Shown here: piece by piece, positions 1 to 6,820 of the stretch
How the letters are laid out: every line of letters starts with the position of its first letter
How positions within the stretch are numbered: position 1 is the first letter of the stretch
Assembly (NCBI GenBank): GCA_031270565.1
Contig: JAISXJ010000200.1
Span: 1-14,394, forward strand
Reading direction: 5' to 3'
DNA from: Prevotellaceae bacterium
GTDB taxonomy: Bacteria > Bacteroidota > Bacteroidia > Bacteroidales > Paludibacteraceae
DNA length: 14,394 nucleotides
Position numbers and translations under genes: made by a program
Notes under the pieces: generated by a model
Database searches by the model: none
What the model was told of the DNA's origin: nothing
What the model saw: the letters and a program-made list of their open reading frames with translations, nothing else

Positions 1-175
1 GAGCAGGAGTAGGAGTCGGAGGAGTAGGACTAGGAGGAGGAGGAGTAGGACGGGAAGGAGAAGGAGAAGGAGAAGGAGAAGGAGAAGGGGGGGGCTTTTG
101 TAACGAGCTTACTTTTAGCCGGTTAAACCGTCTAAACTGAAAAAATGGTGAATATAGAATCCCCTGTGTAAGCAT
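1..175 (-). CDS. Small ORF with conserved N-terminus and Pro/Ser-rich tail (partial)
   Basis: I do not recognise this protein. An ATG at 175-173 opens a frame that stays open to the window edge (58 codons). The first 27 residues, ending in RRFNRLKVSSLQK, are nearly identical to the start of the small ORF at 6946-7047. From position 94 the frame becomes PPP, then (SP) repeats, then a mix of Pro, Thr and Ser. Of the three frames through the tail, one has a stop and one is poly-Leu; the frame set by the ATG gives the Pro/Ser/Thr linker. A promoter box (214-221) lies 38 nt upstream. Differences from the second copy within the 27 codons are few and include two silent third-position changes (GGG/GGT, AGC/AGT), which fits translation but is too little data to prove it. 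The downstream part may lead into a larger gene outside the window. The alternative is that the conservation reflects a DNA or RNA signal and the ORF is incidental. Confidence 0.45.
   Translation of the reverse strand, partial: MLTQGILYSPFFQFRRFNRLKVSSLQKPPPSPSPSPSPSPSRPTPPPPSPTPPTPTPA
55..90. repeat. Hexanucleotide microsatellite (AAGGAG)n
   Basis: Five perfect AAGGAG units (55-84) plus a sixth with one change (AAGGGG, 85-90) run directly into a run of eight G (87-94). The stretch 1-54 is also purine-only apart from rare T and C, and looks like a degraded GGAGTA/GGA repeat. On the minus strand the units read CTCCTT and encode Ser-Pro dipeptides in the frame of the small ORF. Because the unit is six bases, copy-number changes would keep that frame. 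Confidence 0.9.
114..136. repeat. 23-nt imperfect palindrome, copy 1
   Basis: TTTAG-C-CGGTT-A-AACCG-T-CTAAA on the plus strand: two 5-bp arms on each side, separated by one mismatched pair, with a single central base. All 23 bases are the same (on the opposite strand) at 6985-7007. It lies inside the conserved part of the small ORF. It could be a site for a dimeric DNA-binding protein; with a one-base centre the RNA hairpin would need to lose a pair or two to form a loop. Confidence 0.7.
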
Positions 176-213
176 CTTTTTGTATTGATTTTAGATGTGA
201 ACAATAACGGTGG

Positions 214-221
214 CAAAGGTA
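214..221 (-). promoter_or_regulatory. Bacteroidota -7 box (TACCTTTG) of copy 1
   Basis: On the minus strand the box reads TACCTTTGCC, matching the TAnnTTTG consensus of Bacteroidota primary-sigma promoters. It sits 38 nt before the ATG at 175, the same layout as in copy 2 (TATCTTTGCC, 37 nt before its ATG). Conservation in both copies supports function. I see no clear -33 TTG box; the upstream DNA is A/T-tract rich. Confidence 0.6.
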
Positions 222-265
222 ATATTTTTTTAGTGAATAACGAATAGTGAATAATATTTTTTTAG
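220..265. repeat. 14-bp direct repeat marking a 32-bp tandem duplication
   Basis: TAATATTTTTTTAG occurs at 220-233 and again at 252-265, 32 bases apart. Copy 2 lacks the extra unit, so copy 1 appears to carry a short duplication just upstream of its promoter box, which shifts any upstream promoter contacts by about three helical turns. The unit itself contains the sub-repeat GTGAATAA (233-240, 247-254). Confidence 0.8.
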
Positions 266-289
266 TTTTTAGAGTGTAGAGTTTAGTTA

Positions 290-405
290 TTGGCTACGCC
301 GAGGGGTTGTATTCGTGCATTTGTGGCTAAATTCCTCTCCTAAGAGGTCGTTAAGGACAGAAGGGACAAACTGAAAACTGACAACTTTATATTACGCCTG
401 TCGGG
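290..405. other. Intergenic remainder left of porW
   Basis: No gene is visible. It contains two short phrases that recur, in the same plus-strand order, before copy 2 of the repeated element: GTGGCTAAATT (323-333; also 6814-6824) and ACTGAAAACT followed by ACAAC or ATAAC (370-384; also 6852-6866). It is also the 3' flank of the porW gene. I see no convincing T-tailed terminator. Confidence 0.5.
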
Positions 406-3132
406 TTATTTTACTTTTAGATAATTAATATAATCCTCTATCGTATGTCCGTTGCCAATAAGGAGCAGGTCTGTCTCGGCGATATTAAACCTTTCGCAGA
501 CGTCGTAGGTGATTCGCCCCTGAAAAAGAGGCTCTGCAAGTAGTGTCTGTTCATACCAAAGCGCCTCCTCGCGACTCTCGAGTTTTGATATTACCAGCGC
601 TCGATACCCGTCGAGTATCCGCAGCTCCAAATCAAAATCCTTAATCATAAACTTTGAGAAGTTGAACGCCGCCACATCATAAAGCAGTTCATTTATCCGT
701 TCTCTGGTGTTTTCTTTGGGGATTAAAACCAGTACATGCCCCTCCTGTATCTGTCCGGAGAACGGTTTGACGGCGCTTTGCATCTCAACGACTTCCTGCT
801 CGGCAGCCAGATTGCGCCGCGCAACCAGACTGCCCGGCGTCTCCTCCTCAGAGCTGACCGCCGCAGTTTCCTTTCCCTGCGCAATAAGCGCCAGAATATC
901 CTTGCTAATGGACGCCACGTCGCTGTCGGGATATTTAGTTACCAAATCGGTAAGGGCAGTGCGCAACGCTTCGTGAGATTCTGTTTTCCCAATTTTCAAC
1001 GCATTAAGAAACGCAAACTTAGGCATCAGCTCCGACAGCGGATAGGTAGTAAGCATCCGTTGACAGATTGCCTCTACGGTGTCAAAACGCGCTTCGGAAT
1101 AGGCTTGATACGTGATGCGATAAAGTGAATCCTGCATCAGATTCATTTCGGCTAATCGTTCCAAATAGTCGGGCTGAGACAGAATGGTGGCATATTTACT
1201 GTCCGGAAATTCGGTTATAATTTTCTCCCGCATAACATTTTGTGCCTCCGTATCACCTGCTCTTCCGGCAATCTGATAGATATAATAATAGGTCTCCACC
1301 TTGCGTTCGTCGGCGGGATAACGGCGTTGAAAATCCCTGTATGTGGCTTCTGCGCGGGGGTCGTCGTGCAACAGCGCCAGATAGATGCCGCCCGACTGAT
1401 AGAGTGCATCGGCAATTTGCAGGTGTGCGTCGCGCTTTTGCGCCTCGGTAGTCGGTATCTGAGCCAGATAGTAGGCGGGGTCAAGCTCGTCGGTTGACAC
1501 GGGCGCAACGGTATCGGTATCGGTATCGGGAACTGCCTCGTCACTATCAATATCTTCGGACGACAGAAAACTGCCGGCTTTGTTTTGTCGCCGCCAGTTA
1601 TCTTCCAGATTACGCCGTCCCCATTTTTTTGCAAACTCGCTTTTGCCTGCCGTCATAAGTCGCGAATTGTAGAAATACCAGTCTGCTGACCCGCTCATAC
1701 CGATTGGCACAGGCGCAACGGTGGTGTTGGCAAGGGCATTCGCCTGCGCAACAGCCATAGCCGCCGCAGCGACAGAATCGGCAGCGGCTTTTTCACGTTG
1801 CATAACGACGTCGGCAATAATCTTGTCAATCACCTTCATTTGCGCTTCGCGCGAAAGCGTAGAGAGATGCAGCAGGCTATCCTGCAACTGGATGGTGTTG
1901 ATTTGAAACACAAGTTCTCCCAAAATATCCGCCATACGGCTTGCCCTCGGATAGTCGATGTGAGTATTCGGCATATAGGTTACCACCGTATCGTAGCACG
2001 ACGACGCCTCTGTGTAGCTTTGTTTGTTGTAATAAATATCGCCCAGCAACAGGGCTACCACCGCCTTTTCGATGCCATTGCGCGTGCTTAGCGTGATAGC
2101 CGTTTTGAAACTTTCGATTGCCTGCTCCTCCTGACCGATGGCAAGATACTGATTGCCGATTGCGGTATAAATCTGGTCAAGATAGTTTTTATTGTTGCTG
2201 TTTTTTGCCATCTTTTGCAAAGCCTTTATAGCTTTGGCGCTGTTTACATCCGATTGCATAGCCCGCAATTCGGCATTAAACCGCATTTCATAGTTGGGGG
2301 CAAGACTTTTTGCCTTGAGAAAATGTGCTGTTGCCTGCCGGTTTTGCATATCTTTTTCGTAGAGTTGTCCCAGAACAAATTCAAAACGGGTCTTTTGATA
2401 GCGGCTTTTCTCTTTCTCACAGGCAACAAGCAGGAATGGAATTGCCTCTTTGTAATGTTCCTCTTTGAGTAACAGGTCTGCTTTGGCAGCGGCAAACAGT
2501 CCGTTCAACTGCGCGGTAAGGGCGCTCTCGTCAATCTTACCGAGTGCATCTTCGGCTTCATAAAGCCAGCCCATTTCGGCATAACTTTTTGCCATCCGGA
2601 TACGCGCTTCGGCAACCACCGTTCGCTCGGTAGAGAAATGACGCATAATATAGGAGAACGTCCCCACCGCTCCGATAAAGTCTGCCTTGTGAAACTCCGC
2701 CTCTCCGAGCAGCAGCCACGCACGTTTGACCTGCGGATTAAATTCTTCCTGATTATAATAATTCTTATAATCGGAATCACGCATGCGTTTGGATTTACGC
2801 TGCGGTTTTTTCTTAATGGAATGTAGTTTAATGGCTTTTCGACACTTTTCTACCGTAACGTCCATTTGCGAGGAGATGGCTTTGCCGCCATCGTGATTGC
2901 TGATTGGAAAAAGCGGCAACAGGCGCGAGTAATCGTCTTTATGATTGTTATTGAGAGCGTCAATACCTGACTTATAGGAATTATTGGCATTAAAATGGAC
3001 GTTGTAACGGGTGGTAAGGCTATGATACGTACGGGTGCTCCACGTATTTTTCTTCGTAGAACATCCCAGCAGACACAGCAATACGGCTGTCGAAACAAGA
3101 TAGCGCCCGAGCGGCAATTTAACGGTAATCAT
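406..3132 (-). CDS. porW: PorW/SprE-family TPR lipoprotein (type IX secretion / gliding associated)
   Basis: This is an outer-membrane-associated TPR lipoprotein of the PorW (Porphyromonas) / SprE (Flavobacterium) family, which supports the type IX secretion machine. Seen: a lipoprotein signal with lipobox LLGC (Cys24), then the family's hallmark start KKNTWSTRTYHSLTTRYN with HFNANNSY following, and TPR-like helical repeats at about 135-240 and 310-400. An Ala-rich helix is near 450-475, a conserved WYFYN...KKWGRRNLEDNWRRQNK block near 485-518, an acidic linker with three Asp-Thr pairs, more TPR-like repeats, and a conserved C-terminal domain (about 790-908). The 908 residues fit the family. 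It is the last gene of the leftward series, 73 nt after the PAP2 stop, with its own promoter box in that gap. No other type IX component is in the window, so the role rests on family membership; some related species keep the gene without obvious gliding. Confidence 0.85.
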   Translation of the reverse strand: MITVKLPLGRYLVSTAVLLCLLGCSTKKNTWSTRTYHSLTTRYNVHFNANNSYKSGIDALNNNHKDDYSRLLPLFPISNHDGGKAISSQMDVTVEKCRKAIKLHSIKKKPQRKSKRMRDSDYKNYYNQEEFNPQVKRAWLLLGEAEFHKADFIGAVGTFSYIMRHFSTERTVVAEARIRMAKSYAEMGWLYEAEDALGKIDESALTAQLNGLFAAAKADLLLKEEHYKEAIPFLLVACEKEKSRYQKTRFEFVLGQLYEKDMQNRQATAHFLKAKSLAPNYEMRFNAELRAMQSDVNSAKAIKALQKMAKNSNNKNYLDQIYTAIGNQYLAIGQEEQAIESFKTAITLSTRNGIEKAVVALLLGDIYYNKQSYTEASSCYDTVVTYMPNTHIDYPRASRMADILGELVFQINTIQLQDSLLHLSTLSREAQMKVIDKIIADVVMQREKAAADSVAAAAMAVAQANALANTTVAPVPIGMSGSADWYFYNSRLMTAGKSEFAKKWGRRNLEDNWRRQNKAGSFLSSEDIDSDEAVPDTDTDTVAPVSTDELDPAYYLAQIPTTEAQKRDAHLQIADALYQSGGIYLALLHDDPRAEATYRDFQRRYPADERKVETYYYIYQIAGRAGDTEAQNVMREKIITEFPDSKYATILSQPDYLERLAEMNLMQDSLYRITYQAYSEARFDTVEAICQRMLTTYPLSELMPKFAFLNALKIGKTESHEALRTALTDLVTKYPDSDVASISKDILALIAQGKETAAVSSEEETPGSLVARRNLAAEQEVVEMQSAVKPFSGQIQEGHVLVLIPKENTRERINELLYDVAAFNFSKFMIKDFDLELRILDGYRALVISKLESREEALWYEQTLLAEPLFQGRITYDVCERFNIAETDLLLIGNGHTIEDYINYLKVK
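1509..1526. repeat. Triple hexamer CGGTAT inside porW
   Basis: Three tandem CGGTAT units encode Asp-Thr-Asp-Thr-Asp-Thr in the acidic linker of the lipoprotein. The frame is kept whatever the copy number, so only linker length would vary. Confidence 0.75.
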
Positions 3133-3186
3133 CTTTGAGATAACACTAAAAAACTCTTTTTATTGTCATAAAGTTTTATTGCGGCA

Positions 3187-3194
3187 CAAAGATA
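3187..3194 (-). promoter_or_regulatory. Bacteroidota -7 box (TATCTTTG) before porW
   Basis: The minus strand reads TATCTTTG, an exact TAnnTTTG match, 54 nt before the porW ATG at 3132. It lies in the 73-nt gap after the PAP2 gene, so porW can be transcribed on its own. No strong -33 box is visible. Confidence 0.6.
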
Positions 3195-3205
3195 CGATAA
3201 TTCAG

Positions 3206-3874
3206 CTAAACACCTGCTTTTTTAGAGCATTGTCTGACGTAGTATTGCACCGACCGGTTGCCCCAGCTATGGGAATCGTCAAACCAGCGATACAGCAAAA
3301 GCCCGACGAACAGCGCCACTGCCGAACCGGCTAAAACATCTTCCAGAAAATGCTGTGCCAGATAGATTCGGGAAAAACCTGTGAGCAAAGCCAAGAAAAA
3401 GCAGATTAGTTTAAGCGTCTTATTCTTGACCGCCAAACAGAGAGCAAAGAAAAGAGCAAACGCAGCCGTCGTATGACCGCTTGGAAAACTGTTATGGGCA
3501 TGAATCTGCAATGTGTCTATGGTATAAAGAGGTAAATTAAGTTGCTCAAAGAGTAGCTTTGGACGGTCAATGTGAAAAAGAGGTTTCACAAGCGCCGTAA
3601 TGGCATTTGCCGCCAGTTGCAGGACTGACATATAACAACCCAAACGGACGCGAAAGAAGAAAACAGCAGCGCAGACGAAGAGCGGCGCCGTGCCTCCCAG
3701 CTCGGAGATGCCAATAAAGAGTTTGTCCAGAAATGGTGTGTGATAATCGTTGAGAAACAGATGTATCTCATACTTATCCAGAAGCACAACCAGACATATC
3801 CCAACTATCTGAAAAAGCAGAAACGGTATGAAGAAAGGACGGTTGTCCCGTACAAGGTTTTTGAAGTATCCCAT
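3206..3874 (-). CDS. PAP2-family membrane phosphatase
   Basis: This is an integral membrane acid phosphatase of the type-2 phosphatidic acid phosphatase superfamily. It acts on lipid phosphates such as undecaprenyl, phosphatidyl or lipid A phosphates; the substrate cannot be told from sequence. All three family motifs are present in the 222-residue form: K97-PLFHID-R104-P (KxxxxxxRP), PSGH at 131-134, and S168-R169 ... H175 ... D179 (SRxxxxxHxxxD). Several hydrophobic segments flank them. The reading frame can be extended to an ATG at 3922, but I prefer ATG 3874 (MGYFKNLVRDNRPFF). The extra 16 residues would lie largely on the 14-bp hairpin at 3893-3924, and the shorter start leads directly into the family-like amphipathic and membrane region. 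The FKBP gene stops 75 nt upstream. Confidence 0.85.
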   Translation of the reverse strand: MGYFKNLVRDNRPFFIPFLLFQIVGICLVVLLDKYEIHLFLNDYHTPFLDKLFIGISELGGTAPLFVCAAVFFFRVRLGCYMSVLQLAANAITALVKPLFHIDRPKLLFEQLNLPLYTIDTLQIHAHNSFPSGHTTAAFALFFALCLAVKNKTLKLICFFLALLTGFSRIYLAQHFLEDVLAGSAVALFVGLLLYRWFDDSHSWGNRSVQYYVRQCSKKAGV

Positions 3875-3892
3875 ACACAATGAATAAACTGC

Positions 3893-3924
3893 GAGTGATG
3901 AATTGCTTCCGCAATTCATCACTC
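3893..3924. repeat. Perfect 14-bp inverted repeat between the FKBP and PAP2 genes
   Basis: GAGTGATGAATTGC, loop TTCC, GCAATTCATCACTC: a perfect 14-bp stem with a 4-nt loop, 25 nt after the FKBP stop and 18 nt before the chosen PAP2 start. On the minus strand the following bases are GCAGTTTATTC, so there is no clean U-run. It may still be an attenuating or RNA-stabilising hairpin, a dispersed intergenic palindrome, or a weak terminator. Confidence 0.8.
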
Positions 3925-3949
3925 ATAGTTCGTAACTGTTCTCGACGCC

Positions 3950-4657
3950 TTACGGCTGTTCGATTCCCAGAAGTTCAATCTCAAAAATCAGGGTTGCTCC
4001 GGGCTTAATAACGCCATTGCCGGCTCCCTGCTCTCCGTACGCCAGTTCCGACGGAATGCAGAAGATGAACTTCGACCCTACGGGCATCAGTTGCACACCC
4101 TCTGTCCAGCCTTTTATCACCTGATTAAGTGCAAAAGTGATAGGCTCGCCACGGTCAACGGAACTGTCGAAAACGGTACCGTCAATGGTGGTGCCATGAT
4201 AATGTACCTTCACCTTGTCGGTAGCGGCAGGAGTTGGTCCGTCGCCCATTGTTATCACCTTGTACTGTAACCCTGAGGGCGTTGTGATGATACCAAAAGT
4301 GTTTTTGTTCTGCTCCAAAAACTCTTTGTCTTTGGCTGCTGCCAGCTTTTGCTGTTCCATGACAATACTGTCGAGCTTGGCAAAACTCTGCTGCATCTTT
4401 GCCTCATCGAATTTGTTTGACGAAGAAAAACCATCGCCAACACCTTTCAGAAGGGATTCCAAGTCAAGCGTAATGCCCGCTTTGGAACTGTTTTGTAATA
4501 ACCCTTCACCCATACTCGCTCCAAGAGCGTAGCTAACTTCTTGCATTTCAGTCATTGGTGGTTCTGCTACAGGGACAGGTTCTGTTTTTTTGTTTTTTTT
4601 TGCCATACCGACAGTTGCTACCAATAGAGCAAGAGCTACAAATGCGATTTTTCTCAT
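3950..4657 (-). CDS. FKBP-type peptidyl-prolyl isomerase, periplasmic (FkpA/Mip-like)
   Basis: This enzyme speeds cis-trans isomerisation of prolyl bonds and probably acts as a folding helper in the periplasm. Seen: a signal peptide (MRKIAFVALALLVATVGMA), a Lys-rich and Pro-rich linker, an FKBP N-terminal dimerisation-type helical domain (about 36-125, starting EMQEVSYALGASMG), and a complete FKBP catalytic domain (about 128-232). The residues that line the FKBP active site are kept: Y153, F163, D164, F175, V180, I181, W184, Y207 and F225. The 235-residue length is normal for the family. It has no lipobox, so it is probably soluble. The meaB stop lies 65 nt upstream in an A/T-rich gap without a clear TAnnTTTG box, so it is probably read through from meaB. 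Confidence 0.92.
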   Translation of the reverse strand: MRKIAFVALALLVATVGMAKKNKKTEPVPVAEPPMTEMQEVSYALGASMGEGLLQNSSKAGITLDLESLLKGVGDGFSSSNKFDEAKMQQSFAKLDSIVMEQQKLAAAKDKEFLEQNKNTFGIITTPSGLQYKVITMGDGPTPAATDKVKVHYHGTTIDGTVFDSSVDRGEPITFALNQVIKGWTEGVQLMPVGSKFIFCIPSELAYGEQGAGNGVIKPGATLIFEIELLGIEQP

Positions 4658-4722
4658 AGTTGTGTAAAAAATTAATTGTTAAAATAATAATTGATAAAAT
4701 ACTATTGTGATATTTATGATAT

Positions 4723-5838
4723 TTAGCGTTCATCTTCCTTATTCGATTTTATATCAAAATAGACATCAAGCAGTTTATGCGCTGCCGCAAACGATGATAT
4801 TTCGTTTTTGTCAAGTTGATGTTCCAGTTTTTTGAGCATTTTTTCAATGGTCATGTTGCGATAAAAACTATTGCGCAACTGTTCGTCAATGGTTTCATAC
4901 ATCCAGTATTTGCCTTGCGCACGACGCTTACGGTTGAAATAACCGTTTTCCTGTGTAAATGTGGCATAGTCCATAATCATTTTCCATACCTTGTCAATGT
5001 TGGTACGCTCGTATGCCGAGCAGGTTATCACCTGAGGCAACCAGCCCGATTCGGGCATTGGGAACAGATGCAGTGCGTTCTGAAACTGATTTTTTGCCAG
5101 ATTGGCTTTGTCTATATTGCTCCCGTCGCATTTGTTGATGGCGATACCGTCAGCCATTTCCATAATACCGCGTTTTATACCCTGTAATTCATCGCCCGTA
5201 CCGGCAAGCTGTATGAGTAAGAAGAAGTCCACCATGCTGTGTACTGCCGTTTCAGACTGTCCGACGCCAACTGTTTCAACGAAAACCGTATCAAAACCGG
5301 CTGCCTCGCAGAGGACAATGGTCTCGCGCGTTTTTCGGGCAACGCCACCTAATGAACCTGCCGACGGTGAAGGACGTACAAAAGCATTTTCCGATACGGA
5401 AAGTACATTCATACGTGTTTTGTCGCCAAGGATACTGCCCTTCGACCGTCCGCTGCTTGGGTCGATTGCCAGCACTGCCAGCCGCTTGCCCGAAGTAACA
5501 ATAGCGCTGCCGAGCGTGTCGATAAAGGTACTTTTTCCTGCTCCCGGCACGCCGGTAATGCCTAATCGCAACGATTTGCCGGCATAAGGCAGACATTGTT
5601 CAACCACCTCCTGCGCCTGTGCATAATGCACCGGATTGGCGCTCTCAATCAGTGTAACAGCCAAACTCAAAACTGTTCGGTCGCCATCCAATATGCCCTG
5701 AACAAAATCTGCCGTTGTATATTGAGGACGATGTTTAAACGTTTTTTTATACGGATTGCGCATCGGAGGGGTTGCAATACCTTTACTGACCGACAAACCG
5801 GGGTAATGAGTGTCGTCTTCGATATGATGATGATACAT
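4723..5838 (-). CDS. meaB: Methylmalonyl-CoA mutase-associated GTPase MeaB
   Basis: This is a G3E-family P-loop GTPase (MeaB/ArgK) that guards cobalamin loading and reactivation of methylmalonyl-CoA mutase, the B12 enzyme of the succinate-propionate route common in Bacteroidales. In the 371-residue form: Walker A GVPGAGKS (96-103), DPSS (126-129) followed by RSKGSILGDKTRM, the switch segment ETVGVGQSE (188-196), and base-recognition NKCD (235-238). The frame could start 60 nt earlier (5898), but ATG 5838 gives MYHHHIEDDTHYPGLSVSKG. That resembles the usual acidic start of Bacteroidales homologues, and the 20 extra residues look unrelated. The mutase genes are not in the window. A promoter box at 5931-5938 lies upstream, inside the loop of a hairpin. 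Confidence 0.92.
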   Translation of the reverse strand: MYHHHIEDDTHYPGLSVSKGIATPPMRNPYKKTFKHRPQYTTADFVQGILDGDRTVLSLAVTLIESANPVHYAQAQEVVEQCLPYAGKSLRLGITGVPGAGKSTFIDTLGSAIVTSGKRLAVLAIDPSSGRSKGSILGDKTRMNVLSVSENAFVRPSPSAGSLGGVARKTRETIVLCEAAGFDTVFVETVGVGQSETAVHSMVDFFLLIQLAGTGDELQGIKRGIMEMADGIAINKCDGSNIDKANLAKNQFQNALHLFPMPESGWLPQVITCSAYERTNIDKVWKMIMDYATFTQENGYFNRKRRAQGKYWMYETIDEQLRNSFYRNMTIEKMLKKLEHQLDKNEISSFAAAHKLLDVYFDIKSNKEDER

Positions 5839-5919
5839 TAGGCTGCTGTTTGAAATTCTATTGTGAATGAAACACGTTTTTGCTTTTTCCGAACACATTG
5901 TCTGTCTTCAAACAAGCGT

Positions 5920-5956
5920 AGTGCAACCACCAAAGATAAACTTCGGTGGTTGCACT
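5920..5956 (-). promoter_or_regulatory. Hairpin enclosing a -7 promoter box upstream of meaB
   Basis: AGTGCAACCACC (5920-5931) and GGTGGTTGCACT (5945-5956) form a perfect 12-bp inverted repeat around a 13-nt centre. On the minus strand the centre carries TATCTTTG (5938-5931), an exact Bacteroidota -7 box, 92 nt before the meaB ATG at 5838. Without a U-run after it on the minus strand, it does not look like a simple terminator for the upstream DUF1573 gene. A protein bound to the two arms would cover the promoter, so an operator role is possible. Confidence 0.6.
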
Positions 5957-6018
5957 GTCTTTTCTGCCGGCGTACCGAAATTGTGCGCGTGTCTCTTGTG
6001 AGTCATTGAATCAATCGC

Positions 6019-6450
6019 TTATTTCGCCGTTTCGCCGATTGTGTTGCTCTCTTCCTCCGGTTGAGCTTTGGGAGTAACTTCGCCTTTGATATAAAGTGTT
6101 TCGTTGAAGTCTTCGCTACCATTGCTCAAGACAACGGCAATGCTCTTGGTGAACATACCGGGACGACCTGCTGTGGAATAAGTAACCGTAATAGTTCCCG
6201 TTTGTCCGGGCGCTATCGGCTCTTTACTCCATGCGGGAGTGGTACAGCCGCACGATGCCTTAACACTTTTGAGCGTAACAGGCGTGGAATGGATGTTCTT
6301 AAAAACAAAATCGTAACTGATGCGGTTTACCTCTTCTTTCACGACGCCAAAATCGTGCGTCTTTTCCGTAAATTCTACAACCTGTTTTTGCTGTGCAAAC
6401 AGCGTTACGCCGCAGAACAGCAACAACGAAAACAAAACAATCTTTTTCAT
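6019..6450 (-). CDS. DUF1573 secreted protein
   Basis: This is a small exported protein of unknown function from the DUF1573 family, abundant in Bacteroidota. Seen: a signal peptide (MKKIVLFSLLLFCGVTLFAQ), an immunoglobulin-like beta fold starting near VEFTEKTHDFGVV, and the family signature ASCGCTTPAW (65-74), whose two cysteines and the following Pro are the hallmark. A Gly/Pro turn APGQTG and a second strand block ITVTYSTAGRPGMF follow, then an acidic tail (PEEESN). The 143-residue length is normal for the single-domain form. A promoter box lies 186 nt upstream (6637-6644). The stop is 180 nt from the preferred meaB start, so the two are probably separate units. Confidence 0.9.
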   Translation of the reverse strand: MKKIVLFSLLLFCGVTLFAQQKQVVEFTEKTHDFGVVKEEVNRISYDFVFKNIHSTPVTLKSVKASCGCTTPAWSKEPIAPGQTGTITVTYSTAGRPGMFTKSIAVVLSNGSEDFNETLYIKGEVTPKAQPEEESNTIGETAK

Positions 6451-6636
6451 ACCGTAATAATTTAAATGTTGAACTTTTATATTATGTAATAACTAAATAA
6501 AATGACGTAAAACCGATAATAATGACATATAAAAAAACAGCTGTAACTAACTTTTTTACACCGTTTTACGGTTCTTATGCGCCTCTTTGTGCACTCGGAT
6601 GACAACCGTTTCGCACTATTTGACTTTTTTGCCCGA

Positions 6637-6644
6637 CAAAAGTA
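6637..6644 (-). promoter_or_regulatory. Bacteroidota -7 box (TACTTTTG) before DUF1573
   Basis: The minus strand reads TACTTTTG, matching TAnnTTTG, in an A/T-rich setting. The distance to the DUF1573 ATG (6450) is 186 nt, longer than usual, so another start site nearer the gene is possible. Confidence 0.4.
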
Positions 6645-6759
6645 TAAAAAGAAATCGCAGGCATGTACACTTTTAATGTTTTTTATATTTCTAAGAATTT
6701 CCTCTAAAAAGTGTCACGTCCTGAATTGAAAATCAGCGAAGCCAAAGGACGTAATCTCT

Positions 6760-6782
6760 CCCCCTCGTTTGTAACGAGGGGG
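6760..6782. repeat. Perfect 10-bp hairpin CCCCCTCGTT/AACGAGGGGG
   Basis: The two perfect 10-base arms are separated by TGT. It is G/C-rich and would be very stable as RNA on either strand. Neither side has a U-run (plus side continues AAATGGG, minus side GAGAGATTACG), so it is not a standard intrinsic terminator. It lies between two divergent promoters and could separate their transcription units. Confidence 0.75.
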
Positions 6783-6790
6783 AAATGGGA

Positions 6791-6820
6791 TTCCGTGTAA
6801 GTCCGTGTTATCCGTGGCTA
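6791..6820 (+). repeat. Decayed 10-bp tandem repeat (TCCGTGtta-type)
   Basis: Three adjacent decamers, TTCCGTGTAA, GTCCGTGTTA and TCCGTGGCTA, share a TCCGTG core. A related phrase (TTCGTGCAT then TGTGGCTAAATT) lies at 312-333 near copy 1. Repeats of this kind occur in intergenic DNA of many environmental genomes; function is unknown. Confidence 0.5.

Larger units (their letters stand above)
87..289 (-). repeat. Repeated promoter/leader element, copy 1 (inverted relative to copy 2)
   Basis: Read on the minus strand, this stretch aligns end to end with 6862-7033 on the plus strand. Shared parts in order: a TAACTA/TACACTCTA-rich segment, CTAAAAAA, a TAnnTTTGCC promoter box, CACATCTAAAATCAA, ATGCTTA, then ATTCTATATTCACCATTTTT, AGTTTAGACGGTTTAACCGG, CTAAAAGTAAG, TCGTTACAAAAG and a C run. 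From the TTTGCC to the C run (about 130 nt) I estimate about 85-88% identity by eye. Copy 1 has an extra partial tandem duplication of 32 bp upstream of the promoter box. Homology stops sharply at the C run. No transposase, terminal repeats or target-site duplication are visible. Confidence 0.88.

Noticed and set aside
1..94. CRISPR-like array
   Set aside because: The repeat units are six bases with no spacers; it is a purine microsatellite.
4658..4722. Separate promoter for the FKBP gene
   Set aside because: The A/T-rich gap has only weak TATTTTAT-like matches, not the TAnnTTTG box, so I do not call one.
5899..6018. Cobalamin riboswitch upstream of meaB
   Set aside because: The gap is short and holds only a simple inverted repeat with a promoter box; no B12-box-like conserved segments are seen.
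6716..6752. IS remnant suggested by ACGTCCT ... AGGACGT
   Set aside because: The inverted pair is only 7 bp, spans 37 bases, and has no associated reading frame.
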